Positions 9,374 through 17,017 of a stretch of DNA of 64,000 nucleotides are shown here, piece after piece. Each line of letters begins with the position of its first letter. Position 1 is the stretch's first letter. A program made the translations under genes and the position numbers. The stretch lies in contig NZ_CP034447.1 of NCBI RefSeq assembly GCF_003952485.1, forward strand, positions 5,718,501 to 5,782,500, read 5' to 3'. This stretch comes from Mesorhizobium sp. M1E.F.Ca.ET.045.02.1.1 (GTDB lineage: Bacteria > Pseudomonadota > Alphaproteobacteria > Rhizobiales > Rhizobiaceae). The notes beneath the pieces are model-generated. The model made no database searches, was not told where the DNA came from, and worked only from the letters and a program-made list of their open reading frames with translations.

Positions 9374-9588
9374 TCAATCGAGAGCAATCCTGCCGTTGCG
9401 GAAGAGCGTGTCCTTGATCTGGCTGTCTTCCGGATAGTGGTAGTGATTGGCGACAAACAACAACGCCTCTTTCTGGGCCGCGTTTATTGCGCCGCTAAGA
9501 ACGCGTCGATTAGTGTTTCGGTGCCCACTGCCACGCAGCCGCAGCCACCGAGGCCGCACATGGGGCAGGTACCAGGCGTTCCGGTCAT
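9374..9588 (-). pseudogene. Possible broken gene for a small Cys-rich protein
   Basis: From ATG 9588 a 34-codon frame encodes a Cys-rich N-terminus (CPMCGLGGCGC, residues 8-18) and stops at 9484. A neighbouring frame, offset by one nucleotide, continues for about 40 codons with protein-like composition (AAQKEALLFVANHYHYPED) to a stop at 9374. Joining them near 9495 gives a protein of about 74 aa. No ribosome-binding site is evident before 9588. This could equally be chance, so the call is tentative. Confidence 0.28.
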
Positions 9589-9644
9589 CGTGGCGCAAGC
9601 GAAGAGGAGATTTAAGGCGCGCCGCGCATGCCAGCTTTCTCTTC

Positions 9645-9923
9645 TTACCAATTTCCCCTCCGGTTCTGCGCCGCACTATTGAGCGCGTGAGAAGTGGATC
9701 GATCGAAGCTGTCGACGCAGGCCGCATCGACGTCTGCTTTGGTCAAGCCGATGTCGCGCAGATGGAAGTTGGACAGGTGACCGAGCGAGCGCTCTATGTC
9801 GCGGCGCATCCGCCATTCATGGACAAGGGCCAGCAGGCGTTCGAGCGGCCGGCCACGAAAAGTACCCGGCATGCGGAGTGCGGTCCAGCCTAGCGTCGTT
9901 TGCGTCATATTATGCCTAGCCAT
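9645..9923 (-). CDS. DUF1127 domain protein (island copy)
   Basis: A 92-aa protein with a DUF1127-like core: RDIERSLGHLSNFHLRDIGL around residues 41-60, followed by TKADVDAAC. ATG 9923 is supported by GGAGG 5 nt upstream. Compared with the copy at 5897-6178 the core is similar but the flanks differ, so this is not a recent duplicate. It lies inside the tRNA-Pro island and is divergent from the HxlR relic at 10079, with about 150 bp between starts. Function is unknown. Confidence 0.75.
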   Translation of the reverse strand: MARHNMTQTTLGWTALRMPGTFRGRPLERLLALVHEWRMRRDIERSLGHLSNFHLRDIGLTKADVDAACVDSFDRSTSHALNSAAQNRRGNW

Positions 9924-10078
9924 GATAACCTCCGTTGGTCGGGGATGCTCGAATGACGATCACCATGACGGTGGAAGGCGGGCAGGCGCTAGGGCAGCTT
10001 CGTCAGCGTTCCGCTTCAGATTGTGAACTGGCTCTGGACCTCCACAGGGTCTAACTTGCGGCAAAGGAGAGTTCAGTC

Positions 10079-10787
10079 ATGCCGGGACGGCCTTACGGAC
10101 TGATCTGCCCTATCGCGTGCGCCTGCGAGATCCCTGGAACCGCGCTGGACGATCCAAATCCTGACTGAGCTCTGGAACGGCTCGACCCGTTTCAACGACA
10201 TTCGCAAGGGACTGGGCAACATCTCGTCCGCCCTCTTGTCGAGGCGGCTCAAGGAGATGGAAGCGTTGGGCCTGGTCGAGCGCATCGAGGACAAGGCGAA
10301 GGGTACGGTCGACTATTTCCGCACCAAGAAGGCGATCAACCTCGAGCCGGCGATGAACGCGCTGGCGGAATGGGCGCAATGCAACATCGAGGCGGAGATC
10401 GCGCTCAGCGGTGCGGATGCTTCGACCATCATGTGGGGCGTGCGACGAAAGATCGACCTCGCCGAATTGCCGCGGCGGCGCGCCGTCATCCGCTTCCATT
10501 TCCGCGACGATCCCCCACCGAAGTATCCCCATTACTGGCTTGTGGTCGAGTCAGGCGCGGAATTGCCCGAGTTATGCTCGCTCGACCCCGGCCGGGATGT
10601 CGACCTTTACGTCGAGACAGGAGTTGTTTCGCTTGGGGTCATCATCGAGGGCCGTTCCAACGTGGAACGCGAGATAGAAAGAGGCGGCCTTTTCCTGAGC
10701 GGCGACGCCGGTCTTGCCCGCAGCATGGACCGTTGGCTGCGAACCTCGGTCTATGCGGCGTTCGAGGGAATTGTCCCGCTTTCTTGA
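10079..10787 (+). pseudogene. HxlR-family regulator, frameshifted
   Basis: HxlR proteins are winged-helix DNA-binding regulators. ATG 10079 has AGGAGA 8 nt upstream and begins MPGRPYGLICPIACACEI, the usual HxlR N-terminus with its conserved Cys. It then runs into a stop after 29 codons. A neighbouring frame carries the rest without a good start: RWTIQILTELWNGSTRFNDI, then the wing, then a C-terminal domain of about 120 aa ending at 10787. One extra C in the CCC run at 10132-10134 accounts for the shift; removing it would give about 235 aa. It may be a real inactivating mutation or a sequencing error. Confidence 0.8.
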
Positions 10788-10877
10788 AAACCACGGTGAG
10801 ACTGTCGCCTCACGCCTGAAGGGTCGTTCGTAGCCGTGCTGCGCCCAGCAAAGACATGTCGGCGGACGGCGAAGGGC

Positions 10878-11693
10878 TTATCCGGAGGACACCGGGCCCT
10901 GACCGCGATGACGAGTTCGCTCCAGGCTAGGAGCAAGCCTCGAGAACGCGGCTTCCAGCCCGCCCGTAACTGCCGCTCCACCTCCATAACTTATGAAGAG
11001 ATCAAATACCTGCTCATTCAGACTTCCCTTCGTCGAGTAAGCTGTGCGCAGTTCCTCGAAAGATCTTTCGGGCGAAGCGCGCGCCGTTTCCGATAAGCCC
11101 GCAAACAGATGTGCGAGGAAATCGCGAGCGTGCTCGTTGAGCATACCCTTCGCCATCATCCAGCGCGCGATAACATCAAGAAATCCAAAGTAAGTTCCCA
11201 TGAGGCAACACGCCGCGCCGAACAACTCGAACTCCGCAGCGTCGCGCGCCTCAACGACCGAGCCGAGCGAGGAGAACAGTTCGGTGACGACGGAATCGCC
11301 TGGAAATATCGCGGTCACACCATGCAAGTCGGCAACAAGAGGAACCGGGATTGCACGGCAGAGTCCTGGTATGCCATGGGTCCATTCCGAGAGCTCTTCC
11401 AATTGGAGGCCCGCCACAAAGCTCACAACCCGTTGACCTGGGTGAAATTCTAGCCTTGCAACGATGTCATTCGCGACTTGCGGCCGAACCGCGAGAAACA
11501 CGATGTCGGAGGAATCAACAACCCTTTGGTTATCACGAGCAACTCGGACGAGTTGATGAAGCGCTGCCAAGCGAGCAGCCACCTCGGCGTTGCGCGGCGA
11601 CACCGCAATGCCCTCAAGGTCGTTCCCTGCCTTAACCAAGCCTCTGACGACGCTCTCTGTGATTGCACCCGTTCCGACGAATCCCAATTTCAT
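10878..11693 (-). CDS. Pyrroline-5-carboxylate reductase-like NAD(P)-binding protein
   Basis: A 271-aa protein of the ProC family. The Rossmann motif GFVGTGAITESVVRGL is at residues 4-19, DIVFLAVRPQV is near residue 64, and the helical C-terminal dimerisation domain contains a P5CR-like segment (TAYSTKGSLNEQVFD, compare the family's TSPGGTT motif). ATG 11693 is favoured because AGGAG precedes it by 7 nt; an upstream in-frame ATG at 11747 has no such site. The family makes proline from pyrroline-5-carboxylate, but the altered substrate-loop motif and the island setting mean the substrate may differ. It is the only plausible metabolic enzyme of the island. Confidence 0.78.
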   Translation of the reverse strand: MKLGFVGTGAITESVVRGLVKAGNDLEGIAVSPRNAEVAARLAALHQLVRVARDNQRVVDSSDIVFLAVRPQVANDIVARLEFHPGQRVVSFVAGLQLEELSEWTHGIPGLCRAIPVPLVADLHGVTAIFPGDSVVTELFSSLGSVVEARDAAEFELFGAACCLMGTYFGFLDVIARWMMAKGMLNEHARDFLAHLFAGLSETARASPERSFEELRTAYSTKGSLNEQVFDLFISYGGGAAVTGGLEAAFSRLAPSLERTRHRGQGPVSSG

Positions 11694-11822
11694 TTTGATC
11701 TCCTGAGCGAGGTGGCCAGACCTCGAAGAATGGTCCAGCACAAACACGTGTTAGCTCTTGGTCATCTTGGTCGGTTGACCACGACACCGCCTCATCTCGC
11801 TTCGTGGTGTGCCGACCGTGTC

Positions 11823-12227
11823 CTAACGACTTGCCGCGATTGAACTTGTGCCCGGCGGTGCGAAAAAGCACGTCCACCTGAATCTCTGATAGGCTTCGAA
11901 CTTCATGTGGGGGGCGATCGTTCGGTAAAACGTCATCAGACGCTCGCAAATATGATACCGATCATCCGGCGCGGGCTGGACGCGATCTCTAGGAATAAAC
12001 CACTCAGCTTCTTGCGGCTCATTCAGGTAGGTGGGACGCGGCATCCTCACAAAATAACCGTCTTTGGTCATCCTGACGTTGCTGGAATCGATTGGGTGGC
12101 AATCCTTATTGCCGCAGCAGTCATAACGAAGAACGGGATCAGTCTTCCCGGTGTACCAATCGTGAGCGTTCGCCTCGCCGGCTAAGACAAGCCACGTCAA
12201 TGCAGTAGTGATTTGGAACTGCACCAT
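11823..12227 (-). CDS. Small secreted Cys-rich protein, family A
   Basis: A 134-aa protein with a signal peptide ending near EANAHDWYTG. The mature part has paired Cys (YDCCGNKDCHP), then two further Cys (HICERL, WTCFFAPP). The pattern AH-x-WY, CC, (D/E)xC-x-P, then a basic, Arg/His-rich tail with a late 'C..PP' resembles the island protein at 12565-12915, so the two look like distant paralogs. I do not recognise a characterised function. Export to the periplasm is inferred from the signal sequence. Confidence 0.65.
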   Translation of the reverse strand: MVQFQITTALTWLVLAGEANAHDWYTGKTDPVLRYDCCGNKDCHPIDSSNVRMTKDGYFVRMPRPTYLNEPQEAEWFIPRDRVQPAPDDRYHICERLMTFYRTIAPHMKFEAYQRFRWTCFFAPPGTSSIAASR

Positions 12228-12382
12228 GAATTAGCCCTCGCATTTGCCTATCATATTAGTATGTGCTAATCTAGAACGAAATCGTATCGTCCAGCAGAGA
12301 AGTCCAAGGCCACTTGGCGTGTCCGCGCGAAGGGTGCCGTGGCTGGTGACGACTTCGGTCACCGCAAGGGGGAGGCCCTTCG

Positions 12383-12568
12383 ATGCAAGTGGTCAGCACG
12401 CGACGACGCGCAGGGCTGGCGGGCTTGATGGCCACGGCTGCGGCGCTGGAGAGTGGTTCTGCGTTAGCGCACAGCGCCGATCGGGCCTGGACCTATCTAT
12501 CAAACGCCCTCGGCCATCGCTGCATCTATCAGTCGGACTTTCTCAACCTGATCCGGGATAAATCATGA
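12383..12568 (+). CDS. Hypothetical small protein, coupled to the next gene
   Basis: A 61-codon frame starting at ATG 12383, about 10 nt after a GGGGGAGG run. The N-terminal half (RRRAGLAGLMATAAALESGSALA) resembles a Tat or Sec signal, leaving about 30 residues with one Cys. Its stop overlaps the start of the next gene in an ATGA, so it may serve as a leader for translational coupling. The product is not recognised. Confidence 0.4.
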   Translation: MQVVSTRRRAGLAGLMATAAALESGSALAHSADRAWTYLSNALGHRCIYQSDFLNLIRDKS

Positions 12569-12915
12569 TCTGGCCATTTGGCGGGGGCGGCGGCGCCCTC
12601 GGGTTGGACGCTATCATCGCCGCAGCGTGTGCCTTCGGAGTGCCGACGGCATCGGCACATAGCTGGTACGAAAAACAGTGCTGCGAGGACGAGCATTGCG
12701 AGCCGATGGCGGATGGCGCCGTTCGCGAAACAAGCAAGGGCTTCAAGGTGCCGTCCGGTGAGTTGCTGCCTTATGGGGACAGCAGGGTTCGTCAGTCACA
12801 CGACATGCGTTACCATTGGTGCCATGACCAAAAAGCAACGGTAACCCGGCATCGTGAAATACCATTTGGTCCTGACACTACGATCTGCCTGTACGTGCCG
12901 CCTAAGTCATCCTGA
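12565..12915 (+). CDS. Small secreted Cys-rich protein, family A paralog
   Basis: A 116-aa protein with a hydrophobic N-terminus ending near GVPTASAHSWYEKQ, probably a signal peptide. The mature region has CCEDEHCEP, then YHWCHD and a final TICLYVPP. The order of AH-x-WY, CC, C-x-P and late C matches the divergently placed protein at 11823-12227. Its start overlaps the preceding small frame by 4 nt. Function unknown; the shared Cys/His pattern could form disulfides or bind metal. Confidence 0.62.
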   Translation: MIWPFGGGGGALGLDAIIAAACAFGVPTASAHSWYEKQCCEDEHCEPMADGAVRETSKGFKVPSGELLPYGDSRVRQSHDMRYHWCHDQKATVTRHREIPFGPDTTICLYVPPKSS

Positions 12916-12965
12916 CATTCAGTACAGCTAGCCCTATCGCAAAAACCCGCTGCGATGAACTTGCA

Positions 12966-13388
12966 TCAATCGGCCCGCGCCACTCCAACGGCTATTCCTT
13001 CGCCAATGGCAAGGCCCCCGATACCAAGCGCATCGTCACCGTCCCGACGATCTGTTGGGAAAATTGCCCGGTGATCTTGGACTGCCACAAAAAGCGTCAG
13101 GCCCGTGTAGCCTGACATCTCGAAGACGCCGCCCACATTTTCGATCGCTCCATTGCTCAGCATATACGACGCCATCATGCGCGAGAGGCCGTTGCGGCCG
13201 AGGCCGACAATCTCGTTGATGTGGATGAGACCGTTTGAGGAGTCGACGAGCGGCCCCTCTCTTGCCCTTAGCTGCCCGTCGCGGCATTGCGCCCGGAACT
13301 TTCCGGCAAGGGGTGGAGTTGTCGGGAGAAGTCGTAGTCGGCGATGTTCCGAGTCGACACGACAGCCCCCGCCAGGACGTCCTTTCAT
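12966..13388 (-). CDS. Doubtful hypothetical protein
   Basis: A 140-codon frame filling the right end of the island. Its N-terminal third is Arg/Gly-rich like a shadow frame, while residues 45-115 have a more protein-like composition (IHINEIVGLGRNGLSRMMAS). I recognise no family and see no convincing ribosome-binding site. It could be the tail of a decayed gene. The 12916-13437 stretch otherwise shows no gene. Confidence 0.22.
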   Translation of the reverse strand: MKGRPGGGCRVDSEHRRLRLLPTTPPLAGKFRAQCRDGQLRAREGPLVDSSNGLIHINEIVGLGRNGLSRMMASYMLSNGAIENVGGVFEMSGYTGLTLFVAVQDHRAIFPTDRRDGDDALGIGGLAIGEGIAVGVARAD

Positions 13389-13437
13389 GCCGAGCTGACC
13401 AATCTACTCACTCACTGGACACTTGGAATCCGGATAA

Positions 13438-13488
13438 GGTTCGAATCCGGCCACTCCGACCATTTTAAGCCTCGAGACTTGGCCCCCC
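13438..13488 (+). repeat. Attachment-site-like direct repeat, right copy
   Basis: Perfect 51-bp copy of 9310-9360: the T-arm, 3' acceptor strand and CCA of tRNA-Pro plus 26 bp of downstream sequence. The 5' part of the tRNA is absent here, so this is not a functional tRNA gene. It marks the right end of the island; the YbaK-like gene follows at once. Confidence 0.92.
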
Positions 13489-13510
13489 AAAATCCTTCTT
13501 CACCAATCGC

Positions 13511-13969
13511 CTACTGGCACACATCGACCCAATCGGCGCCGACCAGCTCGGCCATCCTTTGCGGTGCGATGCGCACGGCGGCGTTGGTGGCGCCGGCGGC
13601 GGGGACGACCTCGTCGAAGGCTCTGAGCGTCACGTCGCAATAGACCGGCAGCGGCTCCGGCAGGCCGAAGGGGCAGACGCCGCCCGGCGGGTGGCTGGTC
13701 GCCTCCAGAACCTGTTCGCCGTCGAGCATGCGCGGCTTGCCGCCAAGGGTGTCCTTGCACTTGCGGTTGTCGAGCCTGGCGGTGCCGCTGGTCACGACCA
13801 GCATGGTCTGATCACCGACGCGCAGGCAGATGGTCTTGGCGATTTGCGCCGGCATCACGCCATGCGCCTCCGCCGCCAACACCACCGTCGCCGAGCTTGC
13901 TTCGGTGACCAGGACCTCGATGTCGGGCGCATGTTCGGCAAAGAAGGCGCGGACCGATTCCAAGCTCAT
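13511..13969 (-). CDS. YbaK/ProX-type aminoacyl-tRNA editing protein
   Basis: A 152-aa stand-alone editing domain of the YbaK/prolyl-tRNA-synthetase-associated family, which hydrolyses mischarged tRNAs, notably Cys- or Ala-tRNA-Pro. Diagnostic segments are AAEAHGVMPAQIAKTICLRV (about residues 33-52, with the conserved Lys) and PPGGVCPFGL (about 99-108), the substrate-loop motif of the family. Without the island this gene would sit about 200 bp from tRNA-Pro(GGG), a fitting neighbour for a Pro-tRNA quality-control enzyme. The exact mischarged amino acid cannot be assigned from sequence. Confidence 0.85.
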   Translation of the reverse strand: MSLESVRAFFAEHAPDIEVLVTEASSATVVLAAEAHGVMPAQIAKTICLRVGDQTMLVVTSGTARLDNRKCKDTLGGKPRMLDGEQVLEATSHPPGGVCPFGLPEPLPVYCDVTLRAFDEVVPAAGATNAAVRIAPQRMAELVGADWVDVCQ

Positions 13970-14082
13970 GAGCGAACCTCGTCAGACTGATGGAGGCGCT
14001 GCCGAATCGCAGCGCCGACAGTGATTGCCACACGGTGTCCCGGCTGTTGGCAAGGGCCAGGGACTGTGCGTCGACGGCGCAA

Positions 14083-14116
14083 AAAAGCCCGCCAGGCGGG
14101 ACCGTGGCGGGCTTTT
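14083..14116. terminator. Bidirectional intrinsic terminator
   Basis: A 12-bp perfect stem (AAAAGCCCGCCA / TGGCGGGCTTTT) with a 10-nt loop. The T run serves the plus strand and the A run gives T's on the minus strand, fitting the end of the XRE gene at 14138. Confidence 0.8.
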
Positions 14117-14137
14117 CATGTGGACGCTTGGGCGCCC

Positions 14138-14404
14138 TTATTGTTGTGTAGGCCGGCTCTCCGGGGCCGGCACCGTGATCAATTCCTCCTCCGGCATCTG
14201 CAGCGCGGAAGCGATACGCCTGAGCTTGGCGGGATCGGCGTCCTTGCCGTCCTCGATGTCGACGATCTCGCCCACGGCAAGGCCGCAGGTCAAGGAGAGC
14301 TCCTCGATCGTATATCCCCTCGTTTCGCGCGCGGCTTTCAGCGGATTGAGGCCGGACGCGGCAATGATGTTGTTCGAAACAGCGTTTCGTGCGGTGTTGG
14401 GCAT
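14138..14404 (-). CDS. XRE-family helix-turn-helix regulator
   Basis: An 88-aa DNA-binding protein. An HTH_3-type fold covers about residues 18-75: LNPLKAARETRGYTIEELSL, then CGLAVGEIVDIEDGKD and KLRRIASALQMPEEEL. No effector or peptidase domain is attached and no toxin-like partner is adjacent, so it is more likely a small stand-alone regulator than an antitoxin. A strong terminator follows 22 nt downstream. Target unknown. Confidence 0.78.
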   Translation of the reverse strand: MPNTARNAVSNNIIAASGLNPLKAARETRGYTIEELSLTCGLAVGEIVDIEDGKDADPAKLRRIASALQMPEEELITVPAPESRPTQQ

Positions 14405-14705
14405 GGCAACTCCTTGGGATGAAACAAAACTGATGAAATGTGGCGTTGCCTGAGACGGCCGGGAGAATGGCCGTTAACAGGTGATTTGCCAAGAGGGACC
14501 GTTGCGGCCGTCACGCCATCGTGAAGCGGGTGTTCCCGGTCGGAGGCCGCTGGCCTCCAACATGTAAGGTGGCGCGGCGCGCAATCAAGTTCTTTTGAAG
14601 CGCCGAAAGTCGATCTCGCCGGCATTTTGCCTGCTCCAATTCGTTAGGGTTCTATCACTGATCGACGGCGGGCGGCGTCAAAACCCTTTTGAAGGATCGG
14701 ATGCC
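14405..14705. other. Intergenic region, divergent promoters expected
   Basis: About 300 bp between the divergent XRE regulator and the secreted protein at 14706. I see no gene, repeat or clear operator. It must hold the promoters of both genes, but no convincing -35/-10 pair can be assigned by eye. Confidence 0.5.
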
Positions 14706-15305
14706 ATGAAACTGAAGCTATTCGCGATCGTGCTCGGCACGATTTCAGGCCTTGCGAGCGCGGCGCAGGCCGACACGGTACGCGTGCGCGGCACGGTGGT
14801 CGACCTCGCCGGAACAGCGCTGACGGTGAAAGCCCGCGACGGCAAGACCGATACGGTCACCCTTTCCCCCGATTGGATGATCTCCGGCGTCGCCAAGGCA
14901 TCGGCCTCCGACATCAAGCAGGGCGATTTCCTTGGCATCGCATCGGTATCCAAGGCCGATGGCGGCAGCGGCGCGCTGGAGGTCGTGATCTTCCCCGCCG
15001 CGCTGAAGGGCACCGGTGAAGGCGACCGCGATTGGGATTTGCAACCCAACAGCCGGATGACCAACGGCACGGTCGCCGACGTGGCCGAGATAAACGGCCG
15101 GACCGTGACGCTCACCTACAGCAATGGCCAAAAGAAGCAGATCGCGATTCCGCAATCGACGCCGATCGTGACCTTCGCGACCGCCAGGCCGGCGGACCTC
15201 AAGCCGGGTGTCGCGGTATTCGTCTCCGCCGAACGCGGCGGCGACGGAAAGCTTGTTTCGCGCCGGGTCGTGGTCGGGAATCACGGCATCGCCCCGCCGA
15301 TGTGA
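14706..15305 (+). CDS. Hypothetical secreted protein with duplicated beta-rich (OB-like) units
   Basis: A 199-aa exported protein. ATG 14706 gives a clean signal peptide (KLKLFAIVLGTISGLASAAQA, residues 2-22); AAGGA lies upstream. The mature part has two similar beta-rich units, each with a VxGTVxDxxGxxLTVKxxDG-like strand pattern (VRVRGTVVDLAGTALTVKA near residue 26, and NGTVADVAEINGRTVTLTYS near 120) and a KxGxFxxI/V-like element. This resembles DUF5666-type repeats. A periplasmic location is inferred; no partner or activity is known. Confidence 0.7.
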   Translation: MKLKLFAIVLGTISGLASAAQADTVRVRGTVVDLAGTALTVKARDGKTDTVTLSPDWMISGVAKASASDIKQGDFLGIASVSKADGGSGALEVVIFPAALKGTGEGDRDWDLQPNSRMTNGTVADVAEINGRTVTLTYSNGQKKQIAIPQSTPIVTFATARPADLKPGVAVFVSAERGGDGKLVSRRVVVGNHGIAPPM

Positions 15306-15360
15306 TGCGAAGAAGCTGGCGTGTCGGCCAGCGTGTTCCAAAAGATCATGATGCCGCGGG

Positions 15361-15394
15361 GTGCTCTGCGCGTCCGAAAGGGTGCGCAGAGCAC
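15361..15394. repeat. Perfect hairpin (11-bp arms)
   Basis: GTGCTCTGCGC at 15361-15371 pairs with GCGCAGAGCAC at 15384-15394 around a 12-nt loop. It lies between two small secreted-protein genes. It lacks a T-run, so it is probably a dispersed palindromic repeat and not a terminator. Confidence 0.7.
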
Positions 15395-15544
15395 CGGGTT
15401 TAGCCGGAAACAATCCAGAAACAAAAATCTATAGTCCGGAAAAATTGTCGAAAAAAACCAGGAGGATAGTCCCGATCGCGAGGCTTGGGTCACCGATTTG
15501 GTCCGGTGAATTCCGGAACGCCCGCGTAAAAAGGAAACGAAGTC

Positions 15545-15739
15545 ATGAAGAAGTCCCTCCTCTCCGCGCTCGGGCTGGCCCTGGCCCTGGCGTTCACGAT
15601 GCCGATCCTTGGCGCGACTAGCGCCGATGCCGCTCCGGTGAAGAAGCATCACCATCATCATCGTCATCACTACAAGCATCACCGCACGCACCACCATCAT
15701 CGTCACCACCACAAGAAGGTGGTTGCGAAGAAGGCCTGA
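15545..15739 (+). CDS. Histidine-rich small secreted protein
   Basis: A 64-aa protein with a Sec signal peptide (about residues 1-29, ending near TSADAA) and a mature tail of about 35 residues, of which 16 are His and most of the rest Lys or Arg. Such tails bind Ni, Zn, Cu or Co, so a periplasmic metal-buffering role is plausible but unproven. AAGGAAACGAAGTC lies before ATG 15545. No metal transporter or metalloregulator is adjacent. Low-complexity repeats (CATCAC codons) make it prone to length change. Confidence 0.72.
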   Translation: MKKSLLSALGLALALAFTMPILGATSADAAPVKKHHHHHRHHYKHHRTHHHHRHHHKKVVAKKA

Positions 15740-16177
15740 CCCTCCCCTCCTGCCGATGGGAAGGCCGGCCTTCGCTCGTTGACCGGGTGCGGTCTTCCCA
15801 TCGTATTTGCGCTTTGCGGGGCATGCTTGCTTTGAGCAGCTACAGCCCCTGATGGAACGCGCCGCCGAGATCGACCCTCTTATTTGCAGTCCCGGGCCTC
15901 TTGCCCGCCCCGGTATGTGCCGCAATTCCGACTGGGCGCCAGGCGCAGCCGGATGGAGCCCTACGCCGGGGGTGCCGCTGGCCAGACCATGTCTCAGGCC
16001 GCAAGCGAAATCGACGCCTGACACCTTCCAAAGCGATGCCCACATATGCCCGGCGATAAAATCGCATGGGACATGAACCTTCCCCATCAAGCGGTCATGG
16101 ACGCCACGAAGGCGCTCCTCAACCCAACCGGGACGCCAGGAACGCGATCCCGACAACCAATGGAAGGAAATGCTCAA
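15740..16177. other. Gap without a convincing gene
   Basis: About 440 bp after the His-rich gene. Frames exist on both strands but have shadow-like composition and no ribosome-binding sites. No repeat is apparent. Confidence 0.5.
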
Positions 16178-16438
16178 ATGACCGACTTCAAGCGTATCTC
16201 GCTCGCCGCCGCCCTCGTCGTCTCGGCTTTCGGCTCGACCTCGGCGCCGGCCTTCGCCGGCACGCATCCCACCGGCGACGGCGGCGCGGTCTGCAAGGGC
16301 TCGGGCTCCTGTCTGGTCCTGCAGATCGACTGCAAAGGCACCTACACCGACGCCACCGACAAGAACGGCACCGTTTACGGCAAGTGCAGCCAGGTCATGA
16401 AGGTCGACCCGAAGACCCGGCTCAAGCTCGCGAACTGA
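16178..16438 (+). CDS. Hypothetical small secreted protein with four Cys
   Basis: An 86-aa exported protein. ATG 16178 with AAGGA about 10 nt upstream gives a signal peptide ending at SAPAFAG (about residue 28). The mature part has four Cys (VCKGSGSCLVLQIDC and YGKCSQ), probably two disulfides, and a basic C-terminus. An alternative in-frame ATG at 16046 would place the signal internally. No family recognised. Confidence 0.65.
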   Translation: MTDFKRISLAAALVVSAFGSTSAPAFAGTHPTGDGGAVCKGSGSCLVLQIDCKGTYTDATDKNGTVYGKCSQVMKVDPKTRLKLAN

Positions 16439-16446
16439 TCGAGGCC

Positions 16447-16546
16447 AGAGCCTATTCCATCCCGATGAAATCGGGATGGGGCTCTATCTCTCGGTTTGAG
16501 CATGATCTTTTCCGGAAACCGGATTCCACTTTTCGGGATCATGCTC
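16447..16546. repeat. Double-hairpin dispersed repeat, copy 1
   Basis: Hairpin 1 (16447-16485) is AGAGCC...CCATCCCGAT-GAA-ATCGGGATGG...GGCTCT. After a 12-nt spacer, hairpin 2 (16498-16546) has arms GAGCATGATC / GATCATGCTC around the core TTTTCCGGAAACCGGATTCC. The same two-hairpin architecture recurs at 28989, 40729 and 59468, and hairpin 2 alone at 32695. Confidence 0.85.
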
Positions 16547-16556
16547 CGTGGCACGG

Positions 16557-16587
16557 AAATGGCGGCCGTCGCGAACGGCCGCCATTT
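16557..16587. terminator. Strong hairpin between convergent genes
   Basis: A perfect 13-bp stem (AAATGGCGGCCGT / ACGGCCGCCATTT) with a 5-nt loop. It lies between the plus-strand gene ending at 16438 and the minus-strand gene ending at 16613, where a bidirectional terminator is expected; the T-tract is short. Confidence 0.65.
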
Positions 16588-16612
16588 CTGTTGTTGGCAA
16601 CCCCGGAGAAAG

Positions 16613-16909
16613 TCAACGCCGGCTGATGAGGAGGCCGGCCAGCAGCCCGACCAGGACCAGCCCTACCGCTGCCGCTGTGGCCGGATGGTTGCGCGCGGTG
16701 CGCTCCAGCGCCCTGCCCCTGCGCCTGATTGCCGGCAATGCCTCATGGAGACGATCGGCAAGCTGCGAATAATAGTCGGACGTCGCCTCGCGGCCGTCCT
16801 CGTAATAGGCGTCGCCGCGTTTGGCCAAGGCTTTCCTGAGATCGTCGAGTTGATGCGAGAGCGCCGCAAACTGCTTGTCCAGATCATGATCTGTCGCGAA
16901 CAACGCCAT
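16613..16909 (-). CDS. DUF883/ElaB-YqjD-like membrane-anchored protein
   Basis: A 98-aa protein with an amphipathic coiled-coil region (LDKQFAALSHQLDDLRKALA, about residues 10-29), a basic linker, and a C-terminal hydrophobic anchor (AAAVGLVLVGLLAGLLISRR). This is the layout of the YqjD/ElaB family, inner-membrane proteins reported to associate with ribosomes in enterobacteria. ATG 16909 has AGAGG upstream; an in-frame ATG at 16948 would add 13 residues. Function here is not known. Confidence 0.72.
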   Translation of the reverse strand: MALFATDHDLDKQFAALSHQLDDLRKALAKRGDAYYEDGREATSDYYSQLADRLHEALPAIRRRGRALERTARNHPATAAAVGLVLVGLLAGLLISRR

Positions 16910-17017
16910 ACCTCTGTCCTTCTCTTCCCAGAGAAGGCCTAAACGCATGGGCGCAACGGCAGTTCCGGCTTTCAGAGACGCTGACAGCTCAAGTCCGCAA
17001 GGACCGGCAACGGAAGC

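Noticed and set aside
13438..13488. Second tRNA-Pro
   Set aside because: Only the T-arm and 3' acceptor strand are present; the 5' half is absent.
14138..14404. Toxin-antitoxin unit with the XRE protein as antitoxin
   Set aside because: No toxin-like partner is adjacent and the gene ends at a strong terminator.
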